NCBI GenBank assembly: GCA_029959085.1
Contig: JARWIR010000243.1
Span: 23,297 to 87,296, forward strand
Length of the DNA stretch: 64,000 nt
Reading direction: 5' to 3'
From: Nemophila menziesii
Taxonomy: Eukaryota > Streptophyta > Magnoliopsida > Boraginales > Hydrophyllaceae
The stretch's first letter is position 1, and each line of letters opens with the position of its first letter. Position numbers and translations under genes: made by a program. This document shows positions 11,341 through 22,431 of the stretch, one piece after another. The notes under the pieces were generated by a model. It saw nothing but the letters and a program-made list of their open reading frames with translations, did no database searches and was not told where the DNA came from.

Positions 11341-11814
11341 CCCAATCGTTCAAGGCAGTAGGCGTTTATGTATTAGTTCTGTAATTCGCCTCCCACCCAG
11401 GTGTTAGGTCAATTACGATAACTCCTGCTACTCGGCCAAAGCACTGATGCAATTCAAAGGTGTGTACATCTAATTCTTGAAGCATATATATAGATATTGA
11501 AAAAATTGATGATGAATTTGGACTCAATTTATTCTTTTTTAGGTGGAAGATTGATGAAATTGATGGTCTCCGTGACTGCATGAAGATTTGCTACAAAGCG
11601 ATTTTAAACTTATTTCAGAATTTGGATAAAGAGTTAAGAGAAGAGGGAAGATCTTACACAGTAAATTATACGAAAGAAGGAGTAAGAGATTCTGAACCTT
11701 GTTTATTGGATTAATTATTCATTTACACATCACGGTCTTTGGACCTCCATGTAACAAAAAATAATATAATACTAATAAGTTAATGTTGAATTTTAATTTA
11801 CGTAGATGAAGCAA

Positions 11815-12361
11815 ATGATTAGTAGTTACTTAATCGAAGCCAAGTGGTTTACCCAAGGACATTAATTTGCCCAGCTTTGGTGAGTAAAATGAGCAATGCA
11901 TTAATCGCAGGTTGTTATTGTTTATTATTACCAGCAACATATATGGGCAAGAAAGCTGCCACAAACGATGTGCTTGCTTGGATGTTGGATAATCCTAAAA
12001 TTGTGCATTCTTCTTCAATAATAGGCCGGATTATTGATGATGTATCAACATATATACGAGGTAGAGAAAACAAGGGGCCAACTTGTTACTAGTATCGAAT
12101 GTTATATGAATGATCATCAAGTATCAAAGGAAGATGCTTTTGACAAATTTCATGAAATGACGGAGAATGCTTGAAAAGATATAAACAGAGAGTGCCTCAA
12201 GCCAGCATTAATGCCCTTGGATATCCTTATCTGGGTTATTAATTAATCTAGCACGTATAATGGATGTCAGTTACAAGAACAATGAAGGTGGATACACTAA
12301 TCCTTAAAAGTTTACGAAACAACACATTATTTCACTCTTTGTTGATCCGATAACCACTTAG
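11815..12361 (+). pseudogene. Sesquiterpene synthase (TPS) C-terminal fragment, pseudogene
   Basis: Seen in shifting frames: SYLIEAKWF, then MSNALIAGCYCLLLPATYMG, AATNDVLAWML, PKIVHSSSIIGRIIDDVSTY, SIECYMNDHQVSKEDAFDKF, KDINRECLKP, NLARIMDV, GGYTNP and ISLFVDPI. These follow, in order, the last exons of class I sesquiterpene synthases such as germacrene or aristolochene synthase. The DDxxT part of the second metal-binding (NSE/DTE) motif is visible, but its Glu is replaced (DDVSTYI). Lesions: a frame shift near 12080, a TGA in the usual ENAWKDIN block (12172-12174), and a TAA where YTHPEK is expected. The DDxxD half of the enzyme is absent. It cannot make an enzyme. It shows that a TPS locus was copied here. 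Confidence 0.85.
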
Positions 12362-12364
12362 TTA

Positions 12365-13190
12365 TGTTACGAGTGTTTTTCTATTAGTATGCCAAAAATG
12401 AAGGTTTAATCATGTATGTTGGAAAGATAAAAAGGAAAAAAACGAATAAGAAATTGAAAATATTGGATATTTGGATGTTCAAGTTTTAAGCTTTCCTTTA
12501 GTTTGGGTTTTTGTAATTTGTTCTCTATGCGTTGGAGATAGATGTATGTGATTATTTACATAATCCATGTCATTATCTTTTTAAACATGTTCATTTGAAA
12601 GAACTGGTATTGGAACACGCATCACCACCACCTGCTATAGCTCAATTTGGCGTCGGCAAGTTTAATAAAAATGGGGTTTCCTCAGAGAGCAGCCGAAGGT
12701 GTTATTTCTATATGTTTGTGTCATAAAGAAGCGAAAATTGGTAGAGGCTATTTGTACTAAAAAATGAAGTTCAAGTATTGACTGTTTATTCTCATTGATT
12801 CATGGATTAGAAAAGCACTTTCTCCTTAAAATGAAATCTTGGAAGCAGATATTGGTATAAAAATTACTTTCCGATGCAATAAAACATTTAAAAAAAGACA
12901 ACTTTTTAGAAATAATAGACTTTACTTCATCTTAGATTTCATAAGACACAAATTACACACGCATTAATAGATATAAACGAAACGCTGTTAAGGGATGCAT
13001 ATACGTGTAAGGGTCGGGCCTCATGTAGAAACATTAAAAGGAACTTGGTGAATAAACGGACTTTCGCTGATATTTCTGAATATCTTTTAATAGCCTTTGT
13101 TTGGGTAATTTGGTTGGTTAGAAATAATTAACGGTGATTATTAATCGAGTTGAACATCAAATAATTAATTTTTCAAGAGCGTTAGGTTTA
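12365..13190. other. Intergenic, no recognisable gene
   Basis: AT-rich sequence. A 64-codon frame at 12532-12726 has no family resemblance that I can see, and no splice context or repeat boundaries are evident. Confidence 0.5.
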
Positions 13191-13194
13191 CTGC

Positions 13195-14099
13195 TTTGTT
13201 AGTTTTGTTGGTTTCTCGGTGTCTTTTAGTTTTTTTGCCTACTATTCTGCATTCCTTCACTGATGGTTAGTGGTGATTCACTCTGGGTTGATTTTAGTTG
13301 TTCAATTAGTTTCGAATTTTGGGGTTCCGTGTTTGCCGTTCATTCGGCACTTTCTCATCTCGATTCCTTTTGTTTCGACATTATTGACTTGCGCTAGTGT
13401 TGGGTTGAGGATGTGGTGGCTTTTTTGTGGTCTTTTGGGTCGGTGTTGTTTCTCGGTTTCTAGCAGGTTCCATAAAATCACGGGTGGTGATTCATTTGTG
13501 GCCTTGGTCAACCATTCAGTTCAGTTCGACATTAGAAGGTTTGGGTGTTTGCCGTTCAGTCGGAGCTTCTGGTGTTTGGACCTTCCTGATTTGGTTAGTT
13601 TGGCTTGCGATTTTATGGGGTGGTTGGAGAAGTGGTTTTTGCGCTCTCGCTCTACTCTTCCTTTCTTGGTTTACATTTTTATCACTTGGGCTAGTGATAT
13701 CTCCCTTGATCTGAGGGCTATCAAGACTTTCGTTTTCGTTAATGCAACTGTCGTCTTAGCTTATACTATGTGTATGAGAGTCTGCTTCGAGTTGGTAACT
13801 TCGGGAGTTCATTATATGGTAGTCGATTTACTCCCCCTCGCTTCGAGGCCTGAGTTTGTCTTTCTTAAGGATCATGTTTCTTCGACCCTTTGCGGTCTAA
13901 GCCCGCTACTTCGAAGGCATCTACGTTTTTGGTTCACTATGGGAAGGAGTTGCGGTTCGAGAGTGCTTTGTTCTTTACTTTATTCTGCTTATTTTAGTAT
14001 TTTGTTTGTCTTTCTTTGGGTTTGGTTGCTCAAACCCGAACACCTTGTAAGCTTTCATTAAATTTCAATATAAGCTTTTGGAAAAAAAAAAAAAAAAAC
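13195..14099 (+). repeat. T/G-rich retroposon-like unit ending in poly(A)
   Basis: The plus strand is strikingly poor in A and rich in T and G, and has internal near-repeats (GTGTTTGCCGTTCA occurs twice). It ends AATATAAGCTTTTGG followed by a long A run (about 14082-14099). The LINE tail at 9260-9308 ends with a similar AAGCTTTTAGAAAG plus A run, so this is probably the 3' untranslated part of a related LINE or a non-autonomous derivative. The open frame 13270-14061 (263 codons) is likely a by-product of low A content and has no recognised domain. Confidence 0.5.
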
Positions 14100-15590
14100 G
14101 TTGGGCAATTCTATAGGTAGGATAGCTATCCAAAGAGAGAACTTCGAGCTAGTAGGTTGGTGAAAGCCCAACCATAGTTGGAAATTAAATACGGATAGAC
14201 AAGGTTCGTTCTAATATTTTTAAGGTCTAAAGAATACTTTAAAAAAGAAGTCTTTCGAAACCAATTACAAATTACATAAAATAAATAAAAAATTCAAAAT
14301 AACTAAAGAAGTTTTAAGAAAAAAAGTGTTATGGTCTGAATTTGGTCAATAACTTATAATTTAATTAAATAATTTTTTTAAGACAAAGAAAGTTGTATAA
14401 TATTCTTTTGTTTTAGGTTGGGCCAAAACTGAGTCATTTCAAATAAAAAAAATTATACTTATATAAAAATTAAGAGGCCCTAAAATTATACGTATTGGGG
14501 GATAAGACCATGACTTCCTTCATCTCCCCAGGACCGGTCTTGGGATGGAAACATTATAAATCAATCGAAAGTGGAAAAGGCTGTGAGAATAATTAGACTT
14601 GAGGACGAAGATTGGATTAAGGGATTTTCTATATATGAAGTTCACCTGTGAGTTCCCGATGGTTGTAGTATTAATAACCCTCCATGAAGGCCTCAAGTTA
14701 GACGAGGATATAAAACTTCTAGCGTATGTGTAGAAGTGGACTCGCAAGATATCATCACGGAGGTGTTACGAGTAGAGTGTGGGAGAGAAACAGCAACCAC
14801 ATGGATCGAGAGAGTTCGGGCAATTTTAAATGTGAATGCTTCTTTCAAGGTTTAAGAAATTTCTACTAAATTGTAGCATTACTTGATCTAATATCGTTAC
14901 TTCTAACCTTAGACTGCAAAAGACAGATAAAAGATAAATTAAACTTCGCATAGAGGGACTTGATCATTTTTTTTCATTGAGGATGCCTATCCCCTTTGAC
15001 AATTCCAAATCATAGAGTTATCCGTCAAGCCCGACCACTTTAAAGGACTGGTCATCGTCCTTAGCAGAGTCGGGGTTGATGTTTTCCTTCACGGGAACCC
15101 TAGAAAGCTATAAATGGTAGTTAACTTAAAATTTTGAAAAATGTAGCTAAAGAATACAACTTGTCATTATGGATTGAGTTTTAAAGCTGGAATTTTTAAT
15201 TATAAAGGAATTGTTGAAGAACGAATAGTGAGTATTCAACTCGATAAAAGTGGAAATTTATTAGATTTAACTAATAAAGGCCTTAGATAGAGAGCACCTT
15301 CTATTATAAGATCGTTCAATAAACAATTCAATACATATCGTGTCTATTACAATATAGTAGACTTCTCACCATTTCTTATGAAATATCTTTTCCATGGTTT
15401 CTTCTTAATCTTTTTATTATTTTTTCTCTTTCTCTTTTTCTCTCTGTGTTCTTTCTTTCTCTATTGTTGTTACGTTATTAGTTGAGTTTAATCGATATTT
15501 TTTCTTTGGTACTAGGGTGATTTGAGACAGCTTGCACACTCCACGACTAATCCTACGAGGTTATGCACACAAATCCATATATATTCCCAC
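14100..15590. other. Intergenic, no recognisable gene
   Basis: AT-rich sequence of mixed, apparently retroelement-derived character. I found no conserved protein motif on either strand. Confidence 0.45.
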
Positions 15591-15614
15591 TTCACACCTA
15601 TTAAGGTGTTAAAG

Positions 15615-15690
15615 ATAGAGATTTGAGTCATATACGTATTGAAAAAATAACAAGACCTTAGCCACTTGAGCTAACCTAACTGGTTAGTTT
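15615..15690 (-). repeat. tRNA-derived SINE-like fragment
   Basis: On the minus strand TAGCTCAAGTGGCTAAGG resembles a tRNA A box (15662-15673). About 35-40 bases on, GACTCAAATCTC resembles a B box (15619-15629). The acceptor-stem halves do not pair, so it is not a tRNA gene. Confidence 0.35.
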
Positions 15691-16121
15691 AATCAATCTT
15701 CATGGTGGAATTTAAACTCTTGGAGGTTTAAAAATCCATTTTGTTATGATAAAAATCCATAGAATTTCTGTTGAGTTACTTTTCACAAATTTTATTAGAA
15801 AAATCTGGAGTTATAATTTAACACTTCTCATCACATATTATTAAGGTTTTCCGGTGTATTTACCGGGTATAGATCCAAACGGTACATGTCCAACTGAATT
15901 ACCCACCAAAATGAAAAGAAAAAAGAAAAAGTTAGTCATTAATTATCATATGTTCAGGCCAAAAGTCATAAATTCTTATATAAAGTCTGGAAAAGAAAAA
16001 ACAGACTAGAAATTCAATTATTACAACGAAAAACTAAACACCAGAAATTCCACTATGACATGACATGATAAGTTATGTAACACACAAGACAAGCAAGACC
16101 AACCGTCCAGATAAACCTTTA

Positions 16122-17400
16122 TTATTTTAGCACTTCCAAGTTTTCCTTCCCAATTTCATTTCTAATTCCATTGATAAATATCCCAAACAATGTAAAACCA
16201 AACATTTTCAAGCTAAAGCGCACATTTCTATTCATCCTCTCAGCTATAAATAGAACAAGGTCATCAGACTCCTGAAAATGAAACTAAAAGAGTTGAAAAA
16301 TTATATTGTTTTTGTAATCAGTAGTTAGTAACAATAAAATATCTCCAAGACAGAGTTTAATTTTAAAAGAATTCAATTTAATTTTAAAATATCACCAACT
16401 ACTTCCTGGCATTTAACACATATATTTGCACTTTTCATAACTGGTGTTTTAGTTTCACATCCTCCATATTTCTTTGTAAATATAGTTTTGGGCATAATAC
16501 AAGAAACCAAATTAGTGAAGTCTTGGACTAGGAAAACAGACTAGTTTCTTTTTTTTTCACATTTCTAGAAAATTAATGTTGTTGCGAATCGGGTTGGTAT
16601 TTTGCCACGTGATTGGGTTGTAAAACCCAATCCCGAATTGTCGTATTTACTTTCTAACTCGCCGCCCACTAGAGGTATAGGTTGAGGTTTAGGGTTATAT
16701 TATTAAGCATTTGAGGAAAAAAAGACGGCGCCAACCGATCAACCCCCTTTGCGAACTCCTATGGGTTCATCAATCTCCGCCCTCATTACTCAACAAAATA
16801 TTTGTTGCGGGTATTCGGAAAAATGCTAGGATAAATGGTTGTCCGGACATAAATGCAAACAACACCCAAGTTTATCATAAACAACAATAGAGAAATTAAA
16901 CAATTCACCCACCTCAGCAACTTCTTCCTGGCATTTAACACATAATGGTGTTCCACTATTTGAGATCCACCTACGAGACACATGCCTCATAGCCATTCTA
17001 GATGACGACGCCATTGCCATTAACCTTTCTTTTCTGTTAATAAAAAAATAACACACATTAAACATTAAAGAGAAGAGATAAGTCATATATACCACCAGGA
17101 ATATTCATTAATAAGTCAGGGTGCATTATTTAACTTTCACTAAATGGTATTATGCATGAATTAGTTATACACAGAAATTAAATAACTTTATAAAGGTTAA
17201 GGAGAAAATATGTATGAAGCACCCGAGAAAAAGAATGAATCTGGAGACACGGAATTAAAAACAAAATATATATTGTTAGTCATAGATACTAAATTGGTCA
17301 GCTTTAGGGCTTTTCTGATCCATCAGCTGGTAACAAAACAACATATAGATGTATGAGCTTACCTTCAGCAGAGAGAGAATCAATCTGGCCACCGAAAATT
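16122..17400 (-). CDS. Small gene B: 85-residue paralogue of gene A
   Basis: Seen: a 5' untranslated exon near 17357-17400 (donor GTAAGC, as in gene A), coding exon 17020-16913 (donor GAG|GTGGGT) and last exon 16271-16122 (acceptor TTTTCAG), phase 0. The N-terminus differs from gene A by one residue in the first 23 (MAMASSSRMAMRHVSRRW). A CVKC motif follows. The last exon keeps the FGFTLFGIF hydrophobic core but lacks the long QEIRE repeat tail of gene A. The 641-base intron contains a second exon-like copy at 16395-16475 (GGCETKTP ... CVKCQEVVG), closer to gene A's exon at that point. Exon and flanks match gene A at nucleotide level out to about 17610. Function unknown; an organelle protein is suspected. 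Confidence 0.6.
16395..16475 (-). pseudogene. Extra copy of the CxxC exon inside the intron of small gene B
   Basis: The minus strand reads GGCETKTPVMKSANICVKCQ then EVVG, matching the second half of gene A's first coding exon (GGCETKTPGVCVRCGKGLGE). It lacks the presequence half and a clean acceptor. It may be a relic exon from a third gene copy or an alternative exon. Confidence 0.5.
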
Positions 17401-17614
17401 GTTAGAGAAGGGAAAAAGTTAAAGAGACTATAGTTAGGGTTGAGTAAAATAGTGGTAAATGTAATTTAACCCCATTAGGTAATAAATTTCGGCCAAAAAT
17501 AAGATAGAAATTACCATGTCCATTTTATACTACACCTTACCTTTCAATTTTAGGTTTGTTAATTTTTTTTTAATTACGGGTAGGATTGCTAAACAATACT
17601 ACACGGGTTTAATT

Positions 17615-18530
17615 ACGGGCAGGTGCAGGTACAATCCGCTCTCCTGCTGCAGCTGCGTGGACAGTAAGGGAAGATGGCCTCTCGCCTGGAAGAGCTGGAC
17701 TTGCTGACTCGGAGAGACTGGACGAGGATCAGATGACGCCAGACAGGGACCTGCTGGTGGCGGAAGACAGAAGGCATAATGTAGAACTAAAGAGAGAGAT
17801 CTCCTCCATAGCTAATAACTTTGTGTTAGCATGGGGAAAAAGTTTTGATGGGGGTATCACAAAGGTAGCAAAAAATGTAATGGTCAAATAGGTAAAGCCT
17901 ATTGAAGGTTTCAAATCAAACATAGATGGAAGCTTCATTGCCGCGAATGAAACTGCGGGTATTGGCAGTTTATTAAGAGACAGGCATGGCTCTTGCATCA
18001 CGGGTTTTGTGCGTGCCTTGTTTATTTGATTCTCCGTTTACTTCGGAGTTACTTGCTCTATATATTGGACCATGATGGGCAATCAATAAATGTTATACAA
18101 CGTTGAGTATTGAAAAAAATTTCGAGGAGCTCCATGCGCTAGTGAAGGGCGGTGGGAGCTCAACTCACTTTGAGATGGACTCGGGGAGGTTCCATGCGCT
18201 AGTGAAGGGCGGTGGGAACTTAGGTAGTCGCAATATTTCAATTCTACAAGACTGTTGCACAATTCTAGAAAAAATTCCTAACCTTGAAGTGAATCATGTA
18301 TTTCGAGAGGCAAATTTTTGTGCTGACAAACTATCAAAAGAAGGTGCTTCTATGGATATGCAACCCATGGAATTTCATGAACCTCCAGAGTATCTCAGGA
18401 ATATAATTATGGGAGACAGAAGTGAGCGTGCAACTGCTAGAGTTGTACTAGATTTTGAATAAGAACTTTTGTTCTACTTGTAATGTTACATTCTTAACGA
18501 CTTTTTAAGCCTCTCATGTATGCAAAAAAA
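17615..18530 (+). mobile_element. LINE-type RNase H fragment inserted in the gene-B duplicate
   Basis: Seen: NIDGSFIAANETAGIGSLLR followed by RHGSCITGF, then SELLALYIG in another frame, then (18241-18462) ILEKIPNLEVNHVFREANFC and ADKLSKEGAS. These are the ordered D, E and D blocks of the plant RNase H-like (RVT_3) domain. A TGA and frame changes break it. An A-rich tail lies near 18523. The flanking sequences resume similarity to the gene-A locus at about 18535, so this segment is absent from copy A. A 61-base tandem duplication (GCGCTAGTGAAGGGCGGTGG twice) sits at 18130-18215. Confidence 0.7.
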
Positions 18531-18749
18531 ATATATTAATTTTACCGACACAAATCATATTTCCTCTTTTCTCTCCGCTTCATACTGACCTTTATCGTCC
18601 CCTATGATAAAATAAAGTAATACTAGTAAAGGGGAAACAACTCCACAGGGTACAGATCGAAGGCATGTACAAGTAATAAGTAGGGTTATCGTTTCTATAT
18701 GGATTAATTGCGATTTAAGATTTTCAAACTAATGTAAATGCATGAGGTT

Positions 18750-19560
18750 TTAACCTTCCTATTCAACTAGGTGGTAAGCTCAAGGTGAAATCCATGTGTG
18801 ATGTGGGTTCAGGTGTGAATCTTATGCCCAAGTCTGTGTTCGATAGGCTTGGCATCAAGAAGGTGGAAAGAGCTCCCATGAACTTACAATTTGCGGATAT
18901 CTTAGTAACAAAGACATGGGGAACAGTGGAGGACGTTCATGTCCAAACAGGTAACATCACCATCCCTACTGACTTTGTTATTATTTATTATGATGCAGAT
19001 AAGCAGGTTCCGATCATACTTGGAAGGCCATTCTTGGCCACAAAATCAAAGCATCATAAACTTCCACGAGGGAACAGTTACCCTCCATGCTAAAAATGTA
19101 TCCAACACATTCTACAAATTGGGTAATAAACCAAGGAAGTTATTACCACAGTTCCTGTCATCCACATAGCAACCAAGGACAAAGTCCTAGAAGAAATCCA
19201 CGTAAAACCTGTGGATACCAGACCAATGAGTGAGTTTGGGGTAGGCCAGGAAGTTGTATGGAAAGCCCGCAAACCAGAGAATAGACCATGATGTTTTAGA
19301 GACTCGTGGATGTGACCATTTGTCGTTACACAAGTTGTTTCGGCAAAAGTGATAGAAATTAGACCCAAAAGGGGTCTCAAACGGAGATTAGTAGACATTC
19401 ATAGCATTGATCGTTGATGGGAGGCTATATACGCAAGAGTTAATAGAGGTAACACATCTAACTTTGAAAGACGTTAAACAAAAGTGCTGTCTGGGAGACA
19501 ACCTGCAATTTATTTTATATGTTTTTATGTCTTTAGTTTATGTTTAGATTAGTTGTTATT
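18750..19560 (+). pseudogene. Ty3/gypsy retrotransposon fragment: aspartic protease and following linker
   Basis: The frame at 18785 reads CDVGSGVNLMPKSVFDRLG, then MNLQFADILVTKTWGTVEDV, then ADKQVPIILGRPFLAT. These are the retropepsin blocks of plant gypsy elements; the canonical form is CDLGASINLMP and VPIILGRPFLAT. The frame breaks after FLAT and continues one frame over as INFHEGTVTLHAKN. Later RGLKRRLVDIHSI and LSGRQPAIYF match the end of the gag-pol neighbour region of such elements. No RT or integrase is present. Dead fragment. Confidence 0.8.
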
Positions 19561-20138
19561 AGTTGATATTGCAGTATTGAGGAAGGTAAGTGTTTTTTAT
19601 GTGCAGGTACTAAAGAAATCGAGTTAAAAAAAATGAGAAAAATTGGCGAAAATCAGATGTACCACGTGGTACACCGCACCATTACCGTGGTGCACCGCAC
19701 CCCTGAAAAGGCTCAACGAAAGATTACAAATCAGGTACACGTGTGAGACAAAGAGAGGAAACCTGTGTCGACACTCCCGCAAAACAGTGCCACAGTGTCA
19801 TCCTGGACACTCCTGCGGTACACTGCACAGATGTCCTGGTGCACCGCACGCAAGAAAACCGTCACAACCGTCAAAAAAATATATGAAGCGCTTTGAGTAA
19901 TGATGTTGCCATTTGCTTCACCAAAAATTAGCCATCGAACTCGGTCCATCTCTTTATGCTCCTCAATCAGATTTTAAATCTTCTTTGAAGATTATTCTCC
20001 ACTATCAATTGTTCTGGGCATGGATCATGTTCATAGATCACCTGAAAACTAACTCATTAATCACTGTTTCATAGAATCATGATACGGTATCAATATGGCA
20101 CTAAATGTACAATCTTGCATGCAAATTAAATAATTAAG
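19560..20138. other. Probable gypsy internal tail, then unassigned sequence
   Basis: 19655-19850 carries imperfect repeats of GTGGTGCACCGCAC/GGTACACCGCAC. These may be the untranslated part of the gypsy element. Beyond 19900 I see no gene. Confidence 0.35.
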
Positions 20139-20564
20139 GAAAAATTCCGTGGTTGATATCCAATGTTATAGAATATGGACAAATAAATGTTCAAAGTTTT
20201 TAAAAATAATAAATGGATAGCAAACTTTACATTTTTGTTTTTAGTTGATACCCATCGTTACTTTTGACATTAACTAGACACGTGGCTCTTGGATTTTTTT
20301 TAAATATCAGTTCTTCTAGGTATAATTTAATCTTTTGTCCGTATCTATTAGGCAAACACGTGCATAAACTTGGGCACTTATTTGTAAAGTTGTGAAACAC
20401 TTAGGTACTAATGGAAACGCCATGTGGCAATTAACGTCAAAAGTAATGGTTGGAACTAATGGAAAACATAAAATAAAAACTTTGGTACTTATTTTTCATT
20501 TGGAAAATTTTGACACTTATTTATCAAATTTGGAAACACTAGGTGTCTACGGAATATTTTTTCC
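20139..20564. mobile_element. Foldback (inverted-repeat) element about 426 bp
   Basis: The left end GGAAAAATTCCGTGG mirrors the right end CCGTAGA..ATATTTTTTCC read backwards. The inner arms are longer: GTTACTTTTGACATTAAC (about 20256-20273) mirrors TTAACGTCAAAAGTAA (20430-20445), with CACGTGGC opposite GCCATGTGG. The whole unit folds into one imperfect hairpin. No obvious target duplication and no protein. Confidence 0.65.
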
Positions 20565-21384
20565 AATAACTAAATAAAACCATTTCTCACTACTTTAGCA
20601 GATTTAGGCAAGTAATTACATCTTGGTGAACCTACCTTGAATTTAGCATTGGTGTCAAACCATTCACAACCAGAGTTCTATTTATCTGTGATGATCCTTG
20701 CATTATTATGAGTACATGTAAATAAGAGGACCATGATTTATACATAAGTGATATATGCAAAATATATGAACATACATGATAATTTTAAAATTTGGCTTGA
20801 GCTGTGTAGAAAATGTTGTTCTGGACAAAATTGGAAGAACTTAACCACCTTTTGAATAGCGTTATTCTTAGCAAAGATTGATCCAAATTCTTGGTAGCAT
20901 AAGAGTACAATAATCAACTTAGTGTTCCCCTTTTTAGTTCAATGCGCTTTTGAGCATACAACTTGTTTAGGAGTCAGAATCGCAGATTGTTCGTCTTGTT
21001 TATCATGGGCTTTAACTTCTCTTCCAGGAATAATGTAAAAGTGTCGGTTTGAAAAATGAAAATCCAAGGAAAAGCAATGAGATTAAGCAGAAAAGAAAAA
21101 GACCTTTTTAAGATCATCATGCATATCTATTCTGAATTTTTTTCCTTTGATTTTTTGCGAAAAGGATTTACTAGTAAGAGTAGCAAGTGGCTCAAGCGTT
21201 TGGTTACAAGTAGCATGATTCACTTCACAAAGAATTTTTATGTCAAATTTAATGAACTTTTTATCAAAATTATTGCACTCATATATCAAGAGTTTAACAA
21301 ATGTTAACTTATTGGTACAGAATGGGTAAAAGCATTCACAACAAGAGTTGGGTTTATTGTTTATGCGCGATGATTACCTGTATA
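20565..21384. other. Intergenic, no recognisable gene
   Basis: AT-rich sequence. The overlapping short frames at 21056-21307 and 21083-21289 show no family resemblance. Confidence 0.5.
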
Positions 21385-21700
21385 TTTTGGGCCAGCATTT
21401 TTAAGATGGGCTAGAATTTAGAAATTTTAGTCCAACATTGGGTCAAACGATTTTGAGAATAAAGTATTAATAAAGGGTATAGTCGATTTTTTTGAATTCA
21501 ATGAACATTTACTTAATGGCTCATAACCATAGCGACCCGGACCAAAGGCAACCAAGGCGGTCTCTTTGGGTTCTAAAATTTAGGGGCCCACAATCAATAT
21601 ATACATGTATTTATATATGCATAATTAGTCATACTTGTAATATAATAGAAGAATATTATAGTGTTAGCTCAGTGGAAGTAAGTTTTCTTTTCACTTACAA
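21385..21700. repeat. First copy of a 315-bp direct duplication
   Basis: GGGCCAGCATTTTTAAGATG through TTCTTTTCACTTACAA is repeated at 22432-22746 with scattered substitutions. It contains TTAGCTCAGTGG, a tRNA A-box-like string, near its end. Confidence 0.9.
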
Positions 21701-22431
21701 AAAAACATATAAACGTTTTATTTTACTGAAAAACATATAAAGCCCAACACACATTACAAAAAAAACATAAAGCCCAACAAAAAAAACTTTCTCAAGAAGG
21801 AGAAAAAAACATAACAAAGGCAATATATGTGTGTGTGTGTGTGTGTAAATAATTTATTAACCAATAAAATTCCCATTTTTTTCTTTAGGTAATCAAAAAG
21901 CTCGGGCCGGCCTTAAGGGACAAAACATGCTATTTTACATAATATAGGTAGGGAGCAATAAGTTTATTTTGCATCATAATATACGGAGATTATAGACTAT
22001 TCAACCTAATATAGGGACCAATAAGGTAATTTTACATAATACAGGGATGGTAGGGCAAGTGATGTACCAGAATTTGATCGGTTCATTTTTTGCCCAACAA
22101 TAACAAACTTATTACCTATAACTTCACAAGTTTTATTTAGATTTCCATAGCATTTGTTATCTCTGAAGTTCCTGAATAACTCTTTGCATAAGATAGAGAG
22201 GATTTACTGTCCTAACCAACCCGTCGCAGTCGTTGATGAGTTGGTTATAGTGCCAAATATTCTATGAGCATTTACCCTCTGTATGACCGAAAGGTTTGAA
22301 ACCTCCATACGCGTAGTTGGGTGATGAGTGATTTTAGGGTTTGAGAGGGTTTAGAGAGGGATGTGTAATGGCGGGGTGAAGTGAACAAAAATAGGAAATA
22401 GGGTGCAACGGTTAGGAAAATAAAGAAGTTT
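21701..22431. other. Spacer between the two duplicated copies
   Basis: Holds A-rich stretches with AAAGCCCAACA, a (GT)n run near 21828-21846 and unassigned sequence. No gene seen. Confidence 0.5.

Noticed and set aside
13270..14061. 263-codon hydrophobic open frame as a membrane protein gene
   Set aside because: The frame lies in A-poor DNA where stops are rare and ends beside a poly(A) tail. No domain, promoter or splice context was seen.
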